The notes under the pieces were generated by a model. That model made no database searches, was not told the origin of the DNA, and saw only the letters and a program-made list of their open reading frames with translations. 55,548 nucleotides of DNA, taken from the NCBI GenBank assembly GCA_016779125.1, contig JADHOF010000003.1, forward strand, positions 1 through 55,548, given 5' to 3'. The number at the start of each line of letters is the position of its first letter. Position 1 is the first letter of the stretch. Positions 33,397 through 43,700 of the stretch are shown here, in pieces. The position numbers were made by a program, and so were the translations under genes. Source of the stretch: Verrucomicrobiia bacterium. GTDB taxonomy: Bacteria > Verrucomicrobiota > Verrucomicrobiia > Limisphaerales > JAYPXF01.

Positions 33397-35940
33397 ATGA
33401 AACGCAACAACACCACGCGCGCCATTGTCATCTTGTTGGTGCTGGCCTGGGCAATTTTTGAAATGCAACCGCCGACGGATCGACCGTTGGTGGAGGTTTT
33501 TGACCAGCAGGCGAGCAACAAGGACGCGGCCTACGCACCGATAATCGCCGCCGCCAAGGCATCGTTCAGCCCGACCAACGCCCCGTCTGTTCAGTATCGC
33601 AGTCTTCGCGAGGCGGTCGGCACAAACGATCTGACCAAGTTTTTCAATTTCAGCACCAAGGGCGAAAAAGATCCCAACAAGGCTATTTTGGGCCGGGTGC
33701 AGCGTGAGGCTGCCGGCCAGTTCAAGCTCGGTCTGGATCTTCAGGGCGGCTCGTCCGTGCTGGTCGCGCTTTCCAGCAACAAGGTCGCGCAGGTTTCCGA
33801 CACGGCCTCCCTTCAGGAACAGGCGATTGAGGTCTTGCGGGTTCGATTGGACAAGTTCGGTGTCGCAGAGCCGGTCATTCGCGCGGATGGCGACAATCGC
33901 ATTCTCATCCAGATGCCTGGTCTCGCAGAGAATGATCTGGCGCAGATCATTGACGTGGTGACGAAGCCCGCCGTGCTGGAGTTTCGGATCGTCCATCCCC
34001 GCTCCGACGAATTGTTGGCGCAGGGGCTGATGGCCCCCGGCTATCAGTCGATGGTGGACACGCGTAATCTGGATGATGGCACCTCGATTCGCACCAACCT
34101 GCTGGTCAAGGTCAAGCCCGAGCGGGGATTGACCGGCAAATACATCGAGCGTGCGGGCGTTTACCGGGATCCGATCACGATGCAGCCCCGCATCACCTTT
34201 CGCTTCAACACCGAGGGCGCCGGCCTTTTCGCGGGCGTGACCGAGGAGAACGTGGGCAACCGCCTCGCGATCGTTCTAGACGGCGAGCTTTATTCCGCGC
34301 CCAACATCAATGAGCCGATCCGGGGGGGCAGCGGCGAAATTTCCGGCGACTTCAGCCTGAAAGAAGCCTACCAGCTGGCGAACGTGCTGGAGAATCCGCT
34401 CGAGACCAAACTGGAGATCCTGGAAATGGAGCTGATTGATCCGTCGCTTGGCAAGGATTCCATTCGCAGCGGAGCGACTGCGGTGATTGTGGGCATCGTG
34501 GCTGTGGCTCTCTTCATGCTGGCCTACTACATGGTGTCCGGAGTAATGGCCAACGTGGCGTTGCTTCTAAACATCATCATCCTGCTAGGTGTCATGTGTT
34601 CGCTCGACGCGACCTTCACCCTGCCGGGCATCGCGGGCATCGTGCTGACCATCGGTATGGCGGTGGACGCCAACGTGCTGATTTACGAGCGCATCCGGGA
34701 GGAACTTGCCGAGGGCAAGTCTCTGCGCGGCGCGGTGAACGCGGGATACGACAAGGCTTGGAGCACGATTTTCGACTCGAACATCACGACCCTGATCGCG
34801 TCCTCGATCCTGATTTATCTCGGTTCCGGGCCTGTCAAGGGGTTCGGTGTGACGCTGACCATTGGTGTCTGCGCGTCGATGTTCACGGCTCTCGTTGTCA
34901 CGCGGTTGCTCTTCGATTTCCTGTTGGAGCGCGACATACTCAAGAATCTGAAAATGCTCTATCTGGTGAAGGGAACGAGTATCGATTTCCTCGGCTTCGC
35001 CAAGCCCGCCGCGATCATGTCGGTTGTGGTGCTCGCCATCGGCCTCGGAGGAGGGATTGTGATGCAGGGCAAAAAGGCGCTCGGTGTTGATTTTCTGGGC
35101 GGGGACGCCATCACCTACACATTCGACAAGCGCGTCGATGTGAGCGTGCTGCGACCGATCCTTGAAAAGACCGCCTACAAGGTCAACGGCAAGGAAGAGG
35201 TGGTTGGCGGCGACATTGCGATTCAATATCAGAAGTCCTTGGGGGACGCGGCGGTCCATTCCGAGCGGCTGATCGTGACCGCGCCGGTGGATTCCGGCGA
35301 CGCGATCACGGCGGCTTTGAAAGCCGGCTTTCCGGACTCGGGTTTCGAGGAGCAGTTGAAGCGTCAGGTCGGCGCGGTCATTGGCAGTGAAATCCTCAAG
35401 TCGGCCATTGAGGCAATCGTGCTCGCCCTGTTTGGCATTCTTTTCTACGTCGCGTTGCGCTTCGAATTTTCATTCTCGGTTGCGGCGGTGATTGCGGTGA
35501 TTCACGACGTGGTGGTGACGCTGGGGCTTTACATTCTGATCGGCGGCCAGATCAGTGCGCCGATCGTGGCAGCGCTCCTGACCGTGATCGGTTTCTCAAT
35601 CAACGACACCATCGTCATCTTCGATCGTATTCGTGAGGATCTCAAATTGGGTGTGCGCGGCACGTTTCATGATGTGATCAACAAGGCTGTAAACCAGACC
35701 CTGGCCCGGACGATTATCACGTCGGGAACGACGCTCATTTCCGTGCTGTCGCTTGTGATCTTCGGCGGCGGCGTGATCAACGACTTTGCCACCACCCTGC
35801 TCATCGGGATTGTCGTCGGCACTTACTCCAGTATCTACGTCGCCAGCGCGATCGTCCTTTGGTGGCACAAGGGAGAGCGTCCGAAGATGGCCGGACCCGA
35901 GAGCGCGGCGGTTTATTCCGCCGCGGAGCCGACCGCCTGA
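33397..35940 (+). CDS. secDF: Fused SecD-SecF protein-export membrane protein
   Basis: A single 847-residue protein holding both subunits that use the proton gradient to help preproteins leave SecYEG. The SecD half has LGLDLQGGSSVLV, the periplasmic P1 region (about 130-360), and TIGMAVDANVLIYERIREEL with the proton-relay Asp. The SecF half begins near residue 530 with DFLGFAKPAAIMSV, then LGVDFLGGDAITYTF and IGFSINDTIVIFDRIRED. About 12 transmembrane helices in all. AAGGA at 33383-33387, nine bases before the ATG, is one of the few clear ribosome sites in the window. It is co-transcribed with yajC, 36 bases upstream. Confidence 0.97.
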   Translation: MKRNNTTRAIVILLVLAWAIFEMQPPTDRPLVEVFDQQASNKDAAYAPIIAAAKASFSPTNAPSVQYRSLREAVGTNDLTKFFNFSTKGEKDPNKAILGRVQREAAGQFKLGLDLQGGSSVLVALSSNKVAQVSDTASLQEQAIEVLRVRLDKFGVAEPVIRADGDNRILIQMPGLAENDLAQIIDVVTKPAVLEFRIVHPRSDELLAQGLMAPGYQSMVDTRNLDDGTSIRTNLLVKVKPERGLTGKYIERAGVYRDPITMQPRITFRFNTEGAGLFAGVTEENVGNRLAIVLDGELYSAPNINEPIRGGSGEISGDFSLKEAYQLANVLENPLETKLEILEMELIDPSLGKDSIRSGATAVIVGIVAVALFMLAYYMVSGVMANVALLLNIIILLGVMCSLDATFTLPGIAGIVLTIGMAVDANVLIYERIREELAEGKSLRGAVNAGYDKAWSTIFDSNITTLIASSILIYLGSGPVKGFGVTLTIGVCASMFTALVVTRLLFDFLLERDILKNLKMLYLVKGTSIDFLGFAKPAAIMSVVVLAIGLGGGIVMQGKKALGVDFLGGDAITYTFDKRVDVSVLRPILEKTAYKVNGKEEVVGGDIAIQYQKSLGDAAVHSERLIVTAPVDSGDAITAALKAGFPDSGFEEQLKRQVGAVIGSEILKSAIEAIVLALFGILFYVALRFEFSFSVAAVIAVIHDVVVTLGLYILIGGQISAPIVAALLTVIGFSINDTIVIFDRIREDLKLGVRGTFHDVINKAVNQTLARTIITSGTTLISVLSLVIFGGGVINDFATTLLIGIVVGTYSSIYVASAIVLWWHKGERPKMAGPESAAVYSAAEPTA

Positions 35941-36067
35941 CGAGTCACAGGGACAGTTGAAACGCTTACACGCCATTGGGCGGTGAGCGTCACGCGCGGG
36001 TGAGGACCGGCGCTGGAGCCGTGCTTTGACGAACGAATACGACAACGTCATGACCGGAGTGCAGCGG

Positions 36068-37066
36068 ATGGACATCACCCCGCTGCACTGGATCGTTTTC
36101 ATCGTCGCGGTATTGTTCTTCCTCGCGCTGGATCTTGGTGTGTTCCACCGAAACGCGCGCAAGGTGAAGTTTCGGGAGGCGTTGGCCTGGTCGGCCTTGT
36201 GGTGTTCATTGGCGCTCCTCTTCGGCAGTTTTGTCTCCACCTACCGGGGGTTTGAGGAAGGCACGGAGTTCGTCACCGGCTACATCATCGAACTTTCGCT
36301 TTCGATGGACAACGTGTTCGTGATCGCGTTGATCTTCAGCTACTTCCGCGTGCCGATCGCCTACCAGCACCGGGTTCTCTTCTGGGGGATCATGGGCGCG
36401 CTGGTCATGCGCTTGGCGATGATCCTCGTCGGGGCCGCCCTCATCAAACAGTTCCATCAGGTCCTTTATTTCTTCGGAGCCTTTCTGGTGTATTCGGGTG
36501 TCAAGATGCTGCTCGGAAAGGACGACGAGGGCGTTGAGCCCGAGAAAAATCCCTGCGTCAGCCTCGCCCGCAAATGGTTCCGGGTGAGTCCGGATTATGA
36601 CGGGCAGAATTTCACGACTCTGTTGAACGGTCGCAAGGCCCTGACGCCACTGGCCTTGGTGTTGGTCATGATCGAGACCACCGACCTGATCTTCGCGCTG
36701 GACTCGATTCCCGCCATCTTCGCCGTCACGCAGAAGGAATTCATCGTCTTCACCTCGAATGTCTTCGCGATCCTTGGCCTGCGCTCGATGTACTTCGTGC
36801 TCGCGAACGCGATCGAATACTTCCGCTACCTGAAGTTCGGCCTTTCCTTGGTGCTGGTCTTTATCGGCGGCAAAATGCTCGCGGAGATGTGGAATCTCCA
36901 CATCGACACCATGGCCAGCCTTTACATCGTTGCCGGCATTATCATCGCCTCGATCATTGTGTCCTTCCGCACGGCGAAAACGCATCCCGACCCGTCGCTC
37001 TACGAGGATGAGGACGACGATGACGAGCAGGGCGGGGACGGGTCGGAAAAATCGCCCGCCCCGTGA
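36068..37066 (+). CDS. TerC/Alx-family integral membrane protein
   Basis: A 332-residue protein with about 9 transmembrane helices. The two family signatures are present: ELSLSMDNVFVIALIFSYFRVP (about 75-95) and DLIFALDSIPAIFAVT (about 210-225), each with the acidic pair thought to bind metal ions. Members of this family (Alx, TerC) export or handle manganese and affect tellurite resistance. Its presence in a genome with MntR hints at manganese homeostasis, but nothing else links the two. ATG 36068 is used because GGAG at 36056-36059 stands eight bases before it; ATG 36050 and TTG 36026 are further upstream. The C terminus is very acidic (EDEDDDDEQGG). Its TGA overlaps the recJ GTG. Confidence 0.88.
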   Translation: MDITPLHWIVFIVAVLFFLALDLGVFHRNARKVKFREALAWSALWCSLALLFGSFVSTYRGFEEGTEFVTGYIIELSLSMDNVFVIALIFSYFRVPIAYQHRVLFWGIMGALVMRLAMILVGAALIKQFHQVLYFFGAFLVYSGVKMLLGKDDEGVEPEKNPCVSLARKWFRVSPDYDGQNFTTLLNGRKALTPLALVLVMIETTDLIFALDSIPAIFAVTQKEFIVFTSNVFAILGLRSMYFVLANAIEYFRYLKFGLSLVLVFIGGKMLAEMWNLHIDTMASLYIVAGIIIASIIVSFRTAKTHPDPSLYEDEDDDDEQGGDGSEKSPAP

Positions 37067-38763
37067 AGCATCGTTGGCAGCTTGCCTCCCGGGACGAGGA
37101 ACGTGTTCGCCGGCTCGCGGGTGAACACGCGATCTCGCCGCTTCTGGCACAGTGCCTCATCAATCGCGAGCTGACCGATTCCGAAGTTGGACACTTCCTG
37201 CTGCCGCGTCTCAAGGACTTGGCGGATCCCTTTCTGCTGCCGGACATGGCGGTCGCCGTTGATCGCTTGGTCTTGGCGCGGCAGCAGGGAGAGGCTCTGG
37301 TCATCTTCGGGGACTATGATGTGGATGGCGTCACCTCGACGACGATCCTGCTCGAGACCTTCGCGGCACTCGGCCTGCGGGCGAGCGCCTACCTTCCGCA
37401 CCGGGTGGACGAGGGCTACGGCCTCAGCGCCGACGGTGTGGAGAATTGTTTGACGGCCCACCCTGTTTCCCTGCTCCTGGCTGTTGATTGTGGATCCACG
37501 TCCACCGAGACGATCACGCGTCTCAAAGAGCGCGGCGTCGAGGTGATCGTCCTGGATCACCATCAGGTGTCCGATCCGCCGCCGCCGGCCCTTGCGCTTG
37601 TCAATCCGCAGCGGGGAGATCGTTTTCAGGAACTCTGCTCGGCCGGTCTGGCGTTCAAGCTCGCGCACGCCCTCGTGAAACGGGGGCGTGATCTAAATTG
37701 GCCCGCCGCCGAAGCGTTCGATGTGCGGAACCTGCTTGATCTCGCCGCCTTGGGAACGATCGCGGACATCGTTCCGCTTCGGAACGAGAACCGCATTCTG
37801 GTCAGCGCCGGCCTTCCTCGTCTTTCCGCGACCCGTCGACCGGGATTGATCGCGCTCAAAGAAGTGGCCCAGTGTGGGGAGAGCATTGGCGTTTACGAGG
37901 TTGGCTTTCAGCTTGGACCCCGGTTGAACGCCGCCGGCCGCCTGGAGACCGCCACCGAAGCCCTGGATCTTCTGACCGCCACGGACGCCCGTAAAGCGAC
38001 GTCCCTCGCCGCCGAACTCGATGCCCGAAATCGGGAACGGCAGACGATCGAGCGCGACATCACGGACACGGTCTTGAATGACTTCAAAAGCCGTTTTGAT
38101 TCCGATCGCGACTTCGCCCTCGTCGCCGGGAACGCCGACTGGCACATCGGTGTGGTCGGCATTGTCGCCTCCCGCGTCGTTCGCGAATTCTACCGCCCCG
38201 CCTTTGTCATCGGAGGAGAGGGTCTCGAATGGCGGGGGTCGGGGCGAAGTGTGGTCGGATTCGATCTCGCCGCCGCCCTGCGGGAATGTGACGACCTGCT
38301 GGCGCGACACGGAGGGCACGCGATGGCCGCTGGGCTCTCGATTGATCCGGGCAAGGTGGACGCGTTTCGCGAACGCCTGAATGAAATTGCCCGCCGCGAA
38401 CTCACCGCCGAAGCGCTGATCCCACCGCTGCGGCTCGACGCGGAAGTCGCGATCGGAGATCTCACGGAAACCACGCTTCGCGAGCTGGAAAAACTCCAAC
38501 CTTGCGGGCAGGGCAACCCCACCGTGCAGGTCGTTGTTCCGGGGCTGAAGCTGAGCGGCACGCCGCGAACCATTGGCAAGGCGGCAAATCATCTGCTCCT
38601 TCAATTTACGGACGGCGTTGGGCGCATTGACGCCGTCTGGTGGAACGCCGCCGATCAACCCCTGCCGCAAGGCCCCTGCGACATCGCCTGCGTCCCGGAG
38701 ATCAATGAATACCGGAGCCGCCGCTCTGTCCGCCTGAAGATCCTCGACTGGCGTTCGGCATAG
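37063..38763 (+). CDS. recJ: Single-stranded-DNA exonuclease RecJ
   Basis: 5'-3' exonuclease of recombination and mismatch repair. The 566 residues hold the DHH/DHHA1 core: FGDYDVDGVTSTTILLETF (about 84-102), DCGSTSTE, the motif LDHHQVSDP, AALGTIADIVPL and, in the DHHA1 part, RGSGRSVVGFDL with ARHGGHAMAAGLSI. The C-terminal OB-fold follows (PCGQGNPTVQVVVPGL). The GTG start at 37063 overlaps the terC stop (GTGA). Confidence 0.95.
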   Translation: MKHRWQLASRDEERVRRLAGEHAISPLLAQCLINRELTDSEVGHFLLPRLKDLADPFLLPDMAVAVDRLVLARQQGEALVIFGDYDVDGVTSTTILLETFAALGLRASAYLPHRVDEGYGLSADGVENCLTAHPVSLLLAVDCGSTSTETITRLKERGVEVIVLDHHQVSDPPPPALALVNPQRGDRFQELCSAGLAFKLAHALVKRGRDLNWPAAEAFDVRNLLDLAALGTIADIVPLRNENRILVSAGLPRLSATRRPGLIALKEVAQCGESIGVYEVGFQLGPRLNAAGRLETATEALDLLTATDARKATSLAAELDARNRERQTIERDITDTVLNDFKSRFDSDRDFALVAGNADWHIGVVGIVASRVVREFYRPAFVIGGEGLEWRGSGRSVVGFDLAAALRECDDLLARHGGHAMAAGLSIDPGKVDAFRERLNEIARRELTAEALIPPLRLDAEVAIGDLTETTLRELEKLQPCGQGNPTVQVVVPGLKLSGTPRTIGKAANHLLLQFTDGVGRIDAVWWNAADQPLPQGPCDIACVPEINEYRSRRSVRLKILDWRSA

Positions 38764-38783
38764 TTTCGGCTTCCCGCCGCCGC

Positions 38784-41700
38784 CTACGGTCCGATTGCGA
38801 GAAGGAGTTTCTTGATTTCCTTGAGTTTGGCGGAGGCGGTTTTTTTCGAGAGGCGGGGGAACTTGCCTCCGAGTTGGAGGTAGTCGCCCTGTCGGGTGAG
38901 CATGAGTTTCGGGCCGCGGGTTTCGATCTGCGTGACTCCGCGCGTCGTGCCGAGTTGCTTCACCTCGGCCGCGAGCAAAAGCAATCGGACGGCGTCCGGG
39001 ATCGGGCCGAACCGGTCCCGGAGTTCATTCTCCAAGGCGACCAGATCGTCCTTCTCGCTCGCCTGCGAGACCTTGCGATAGATCTGGATTCTTTGCTCGG
39101 GCTCGGTGACGTAGCCGAAGGGAATGTTGGCCATTTCGGGTCCCACATTGGGCGGGCCGGCCTTGTCGCCGCTTTCTCCGGCACCGTCGAAGCCGATAGC
39201 CAGGAAGTCGAACATCACCTGCGTGTTGACGCGGGGCTTCACCTTCTCCCCCTTCAGAGCGCTGACGCTTTGCTTGAGCAGCTGACAGTAGAGATCAAAG
39301 CCGACCGCCGTGATATGTCCACTCTGCTGCGCGCCCAAAAGGTTTCCGGCACCGCGAATCTCCAGGTCTCGCATGGCGATCTTGAATCCGCTGCCGAGTT
39401 GGGCGTACTGCTTGATCGCGCTCATGCGTTTGCGGACATCGGTCAACAGGCGGGCGTGGCGCGGCAGCAGCAGGTAGGCGAAGGCCTGATTCTTGTAGCG
39501 CCCGACGCGGCCGCGCAGCTGATAGAGCTGGCTGAGTCCGAAGCGATCCGCGCGATCGATGATGATGGTGTTGGCGTTCGGGATATCGAGGCCGCTTTCG
39601 ATGATCGTCGTGGAGAGCAGCACGTCGGCGTCCCCGTTCACGAACTTCGTCATGACCTCCTCCAGTTCGTCCGCGTCCATCTGGCCGTGGCCGACCACCA
39701 CACGGGCATCGGGCACGATCTGTTGAATGCGGCCGCGCATGTGCTCGATGGTTGTCACGCGGTTGTGCAGGAAGAACACCTGGCCGCCCCGGTTTAATTC
39801 CCGACGAATCGCGTCCTTGATCACCCGCTCGTCGTATTGGCAGACCGTGGTCTCCACCGGCAGCCGGTCCTGCGGCGGCGTTTGGATGGTGCTCATGTCC
39901 CGCGCTCCGGTCAGGGCGAGATAGAGGGTTCGGGGGATCGGTGTCGCGCTGAGCGTCAGCACATCGACGTGAGCCCGCATGCGCTTGAACTTCTCCTTGT
40001 GCATCACGCCGAAGCGCTGCTCCTCGTCGATCACCACCAGGCCGAGATCCTTGAAGATCACGTCCTTCTGCACCAGCCGGTGTGTGCCCACCACGATGTC
40101 CACGCCGCCGTTCGCGAGATCGTCCACGACCTGTCGCTGTTGTTTCGGGGTGCGAAAGCGGGATAAGAGTTCAACCCGCACCGGATAGTCGGCCATCCGA
40201 TCGCGCAGCGTGTTGTAGTGCTGTTGCGCGAGCACGGTGGTCGGGACGAGGAAGGCGACCTGTTTGCCGGCCATGACGGCCTTGAAGGCCGCGCGAATCG
40301 CGACCTCCGTCTTTCCAAAGCCGACATCGCCGCACACCAGCCGGTCCATTGGGCGGGTGCTTTCGAGATCCTTCTTCGCCGCCTCGATCGCCTGCAGTTG
40401 ATCCGGTGTCTCCTCGAACAGAAAGGAGCTTTCGAACTCCTGCTGCCACGAGGTGTCCGCGCCGAAGGCGTGTCCCTCCTCCGCCTCGCGCTTGGCCTGG
40501 ATGGAGAGCAAATCCGAGGCGAGATCACGCACGGCCCGCTCCGCCTGCTCCTTTGCCTTGCCCCAGCGCGATCCGCCCAGCACGTGAAGGGGCGGGCGGA
40601 TCTTGCCGGTGCCGACATACTTGCTGACGAGGTGCGCCTCCGTCACGGGCACGTAGAGTTTGGGCGCGGTCTGGTCGGAATCCCGCGCCGCGTATTCGAT
40701 CACCATGCACTCCTGCGTCTGCGCCTCGTGCTCATCCTCGCGCCTGCGTCCGCCCACCGCGAGATTGGTCAGGCCGCAATAGCGTCCGATCCCGTGTTGC
40801 AGGTGCACGACGAGATCCCCGAATTCCAGCTCGGTGAAATCGATGTCCATCGCGGAGCGCGTCGCGGAGGCGTGCTTCGCCTTGAGGCGGCGGGAGCGTT
40901 GAACCCGGTAGCGTCCGAAGATCTCCGCGTCGGTGATCACGACAAGTTTGCCCGCCGCGAACAGGAATCCCCGACTCAGCGAGCCGATGAAACATTTCGG
41001 GCCCACCCGACCGGCCTTGAAACCCAGCTCGCTCCAGATTTCCTTGAAGCGTTGTTGCTCGCCGCTGTTGTTGCAGAAGACCCGCACATCGTAGCCCTGT
41101 CTCAACCAGCGATGCATCTGACCGAAGAACTCCCGCTTTTGCGCGTCCGCGATCTGCGGATCCGGAGCCCTGTCCCCGAGCGGACGAAAATCCTCCAGAC
41201 TTTGAAAGGTGGGTGACATCAGTCCATCGACCGGGATCGTGCCGGTGGTTTCCTCGCGCATCTCGACGACGGAGAAACCGCGTGAGCTGAACAGGTCCCG
41301 CATGGAATTGGGCGTTTCGTGGAACCGTTCGTCCTCGGGCAGATCCGCCAGATAGGCCGTGGCGTGCTCCTCGATGGTCTCGGCCTCGGAAAGAATGACC
41401 GACGTGTCGGGCGGCAGGTAGTCGGTCAGCAGCCCCAAATCCGCCTCCGATGTCGTTCTCTTCAGCAGACCCAGCTCGCCGGCGGGTGACAGCAGGACGG
41501 AATCGACCGGCTCACGCGAGACCTGTGAGACCGGGTCGAAGTATCGCAGCGACTCCAGTTCGTCGCCGAAGAATTCGAGACGAACCGGCCACGGGCTGGT
41601 GGGCGGATACACGTCCACGATGCCGCCGCGCATCGCGATCTCGCTCTTTTGGTTCACCTGCACCTCGGAGTCGTATCCCTGTTCCTCCAGCCATTCGACC

Positions 41701-42197
41701 AGGTCCAGCGGGTCGATGGTATCGCCGCACCGCAGGCGTCTCAAACGCCCGCGCAGCGCCTCCGGGGGAAAGGTTCGCTGCACCACCGCTTCCACGGAGG
41801 CGACAATGACAAGCGGGTCTTTCGGCTTTCGTTCCAGCAGGGCGACCAGAGACTCCAGGCGTTCGCTGATGACATCCGCGTGCGGCAACTTGTCCTGATG
41901 CGGCAGAATCTCCCAAGCGGGAAAAAACAAGGCAGCCTCCGCGTCGGTTCCGGCCTTCTTCGTCTGTCGGGTCCAGGTCGTGAAATCCTGTTGGAACCGC
42001 TCCTGGGCCTTGAGATTTGGAGTGACGATCAGCAGCGGACCCGCGCCGCGCCGCGCCGAAATCCGTTCGGTCAGGTAGGGTTGCGCCGCCACCGCCACGC
42101 CGCCAAAAGACAAACAGCCGCCTGCTTCCAATGCGCTGAAGGCATCCAGCACGTCCGGAAGATTCCCGTCCTCATTTGTCGTTTCGCCGGAACTCAC
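38784..42197 (-). CDS. mfd: Transcription-repair coupling factor Mfd
   Basis: Removes RNA polymerase stalled at lesions and recruits UvrA. The 1137 residues show the UvrB-like N-terminal region (about 30-350), the RNA-polymerase-interacting domain near 470-540 ([21 protein letters not shown]), Walker [19 protein letters not shown] (about 625), the DEEQ box [17 protein letters not shown], motif [25 protein letters not shown], and motif [16 protein letters not shown]. The C-terminal TRCF domain ends near LLAIGP. The GTG start at 42197 gives [11 protein letters not shown]. It is convergent with recJ, 20 bases apart, so recJ and mfd share only their ends. Confidence 0.97.
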   Translation of the reverse strand: MSSGETTNEDGNLPDVLDAFSALEAGGCLSFGGVAVAAQPYLTERISARRGAGPLLIVTPNLKAQERFQQDFTTWTRQTKKAGTDAEAALFFPAWEILPHQDKLPHADVISERLESLVALLERKPKDPLVIVASVEAVVQRTFPPEALRGRLRRLRCGDTIDPLDLVEWLEEQGYDSEVQVNQKSEIAMRGGIVDVYPPTSPWPVRLEFFGDELESLRYFDPVSQVSREPVDSVLLSPAGELGLLKRTTSEADLGLLTDYLPPDTSVILSEAETIEEHATAYLADLPEDERFHETPNSMRDLFSSRGFSVVEMREETTGTIPVDGLMSPTFQSLEDFRPLGDRAPDPQIADAQKREFFGQMHRWLRQGYDVRVFCNNSGEQQRFKEIWSELGFKAGRVGPKCFIGSLSRGFLFAAGKLVVITDAEIFGRYRVQRSRRLKAKHASATRSAMDIDFTELEFGDLVVHLQHGIGRYCGLTNLAVGGRRREDEHEAQTQECMVIEYAARDSDQTAPKLYVPVTEAHLVSKYVGTGKIRPPLHVLGGSRWGKAKEQAERAVRDLASDLLSIQAKREAEEGHAFGADTSWQQEFESSFLFEETPDQLQAIEAAKKDLESTRPMDRLVCGDVGFGKTEVAIRAAFKAVMAGKQVAFLVPTTVLAQQHYNTLRDRMADYPVRVELLSRFRTPKQQRQVVDDLANGGVDIVVGTHRLVQKDVIFKDLGLVVIDEEQRFGVMHKEKFKRMRAHVDVLTLSATPIPRTLYLALTGARDMSTIQTPPQDRLPVETTVCQYDERVIKDAIRRELNRGGQVFFLHNRVTTIEHMRGRIQQIVPDARVVVGHGQMDADELEEVMTKFVNGDADVLLSTTIIESGLDIPNANTIIIDRADRFGLSQLYQLRGRVGRYKNQAFAYLLLPRHARLLTDVRKRMSAIKQYAQLGSGFKIAMRDLEIRGAGNLLGAQQSGHITAVGFDLYCQLLKQSVSALKGEKVKPRVNTQVMFDFLAIGFDGAGESGDKAGPPNVGPEMANIPFGYVTEPEQRIQIYRKVSQASEKDDLVALENELRDRFGPIPDAVRLLLLAAEVKQLGTTRGVTQIETRGPKLMLTRQGDYLQLGGKFPRLSKKTASAKLKEIKKLLLAIGP

Positions 42198-42284
42198 CGG
42201 ATCGCGGACGATAGAGCGTGAAGGCTCGATGGAAACAAGGAATTCGAGGCGCGCGCCGCCGTTGCCGCGCCGGGGCTGATCAAA

Positions 42285-43700
42285 TCAATTCTCCCACGAA
42301 CCGCCCAGGGCTTGGATCAGGCGGATGCTGGCGAGGCGTTGCTCGCTGGTGACGGCGTTTTCACGGATCACCGAGCGCAGGCGTGTCTGCTCGGCGTTGA
42401 GATAGTCCGCGTAGCTGCCAATGCCGGTCTCGTGCCGATCTTTCGCCGCGTCCGCGGCTTCCAGCGCGGATGCGGTCGCGGCGCGTTGCTGGGCGATTTC
42501 CCGGGCGTAGCTCTTGGCGTCGAGCAGGGCGTCATCGACTTCGCGCACGGCGGTCAGAAACGTCGAACGATAGTTGGCCGCCGCTTCCCGGAACTGCGCG
42601 CGCGCCTGCGCGATCGCGGATCTTGAGACGCTGCCCTGGAAGATTGGAATATCGATTTGAGGCCCGATGTCGAAGAAGACACTGTCCGCGTCGAAAAGGC
42701 TGCCCGCCTTGAGGCTGGCGATGCCGCCGCTGCCCAGAAGCGTGATCTTGGGAAGAAAGTCGGCCCGCCGCACGCCGACCTGTGTTGCCGCCGCACGCAG
42801 TTTTCGATCCGCCGAGATCAGGTCCGGGCGTTGGCCCAGCAGTTCGGAGGGAAGTCCCGCCGGAATGTCAGCCGGCGCCAATTCAATCCGCGAATCCGTC
42901 AGCCGGCCCAGTTCCGAGGGCAGGGATCCTGTCAGGACCGCGATCGCGTGGAGCATCTTGCCGCTGTTTCGCTCGGCGCCCTCGACGGCAACTCCGGTTT
43001 CCTGGAGGGCGATTGTGGCGCGGGCCAGGTCCGATTTGACCGCCTGACCAAACGTCACCCGCGCCTCCACGAGTTTCAGCTTCTCCGTCTCGCGCTGATG
43101 GATCGTCCGGAGCAGGGTCAACTCCGTGTCGGCGGCGCGGTAGGCGAAGTATTGGCGCGCGAGGGCGGACTGTAGCGAGAGGATGATGTCGTGATAGTCC
43201 ACCGCCGCCGCCTCGGCACGGAACCGGTCGCGCTTCACGGCCGATCGGACGCGACCCCAAAGGTCCAGCTCCCACGAGACGCTGCCGCCCAATCTGAAAC
43301 GGTCGTTCTCCGGGGTGGCGAGCGGGAAGAGGAGATTGTTGACGGACTGGCCCTGACGTCCCAACGAGCCGTCGCCGCGCACCGTCGGCAGCAGCGGTCC
43401 GCGTGTGATGCCCAAGACGGCGAAACTTTGATCCACCCGCGCCAGCGCGGCGGAGGCGTCCGGGTTCGCCGTGTTCAGGCGCTCCATGAGATCGTCCAGG
43501 GTGGCGTCGTTGAACAGCGTCCACCACTTTGCGGGCAGCGGGGTGGTGGACCGGTCGTCGCCGTGAAGGAAGCTGCCGTCCGCGTGCGGAGTCGAAAGAT
43601 CCGGGTCGGGGCTCATGTGCTCGGTCACCGTCGAGCAGGCGGCGCTCAGTGCGATCAGGGCGGTGGTGAGGCAGCGGGTGAAACGCATCGTTCCCTTCAT
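42285..43700 (-). CDS. RND efflux outer-membrane lipoprotein (NodT/OprM family)
   Basis: The TolC-like channel of a tripartite pump, 471 residues. A lipoprotein signal (LTTALIALSAAC, Cys near residue 22) is followed by PAKWWTLFNDATLDDLMERL, the start motif of this family, and by two repeats of long coiled-coil helices with ANPDASAALARVDQSF and GVRRADFLPKITLLGSGG. It is third in the operon: the upstream stop overlaps its ATG (ATGA). Confidence 0.93.
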   Translation of the reverse strand: MKGTMRFTRCLTTALIALSAACSTVTEHMSPDPDLSTPHADGSFLHGDDRSTTPLPAKWWTLFNDATLDDLMERLNTANPDASAALARVDQSFAVLGITRGPLLPTVRGDGSLGRQGQSVNNLLFPLATPENDRFRLGGSVSWELDLWGRVRSAVKRDRFRAEAAAVDYHDIILSLQSALARQYFAYRAADTELTLLRTIHQRETEKLKLVEARVTFGQAVKSDLARATIALQETGVAVEGAERNSGKMLHAIAVLTGSLPSELGRLTDSRIELAPADIPAGLPSELLGQRPDLISADRKLRAAATQVGVRRADFLPKITLLGSGGIASLKAGSLFDADSVFFDIGPQIDIPIFQGSVSRSAIAQARAQFREAAANYRSTFLTAVREVDDALLDAKSYAREIAQQRAATASALEAADAAKDRHETGIGSYADYLNAEQTRLRSVIRENAVTSEQRLASIRLIQALGGSWEN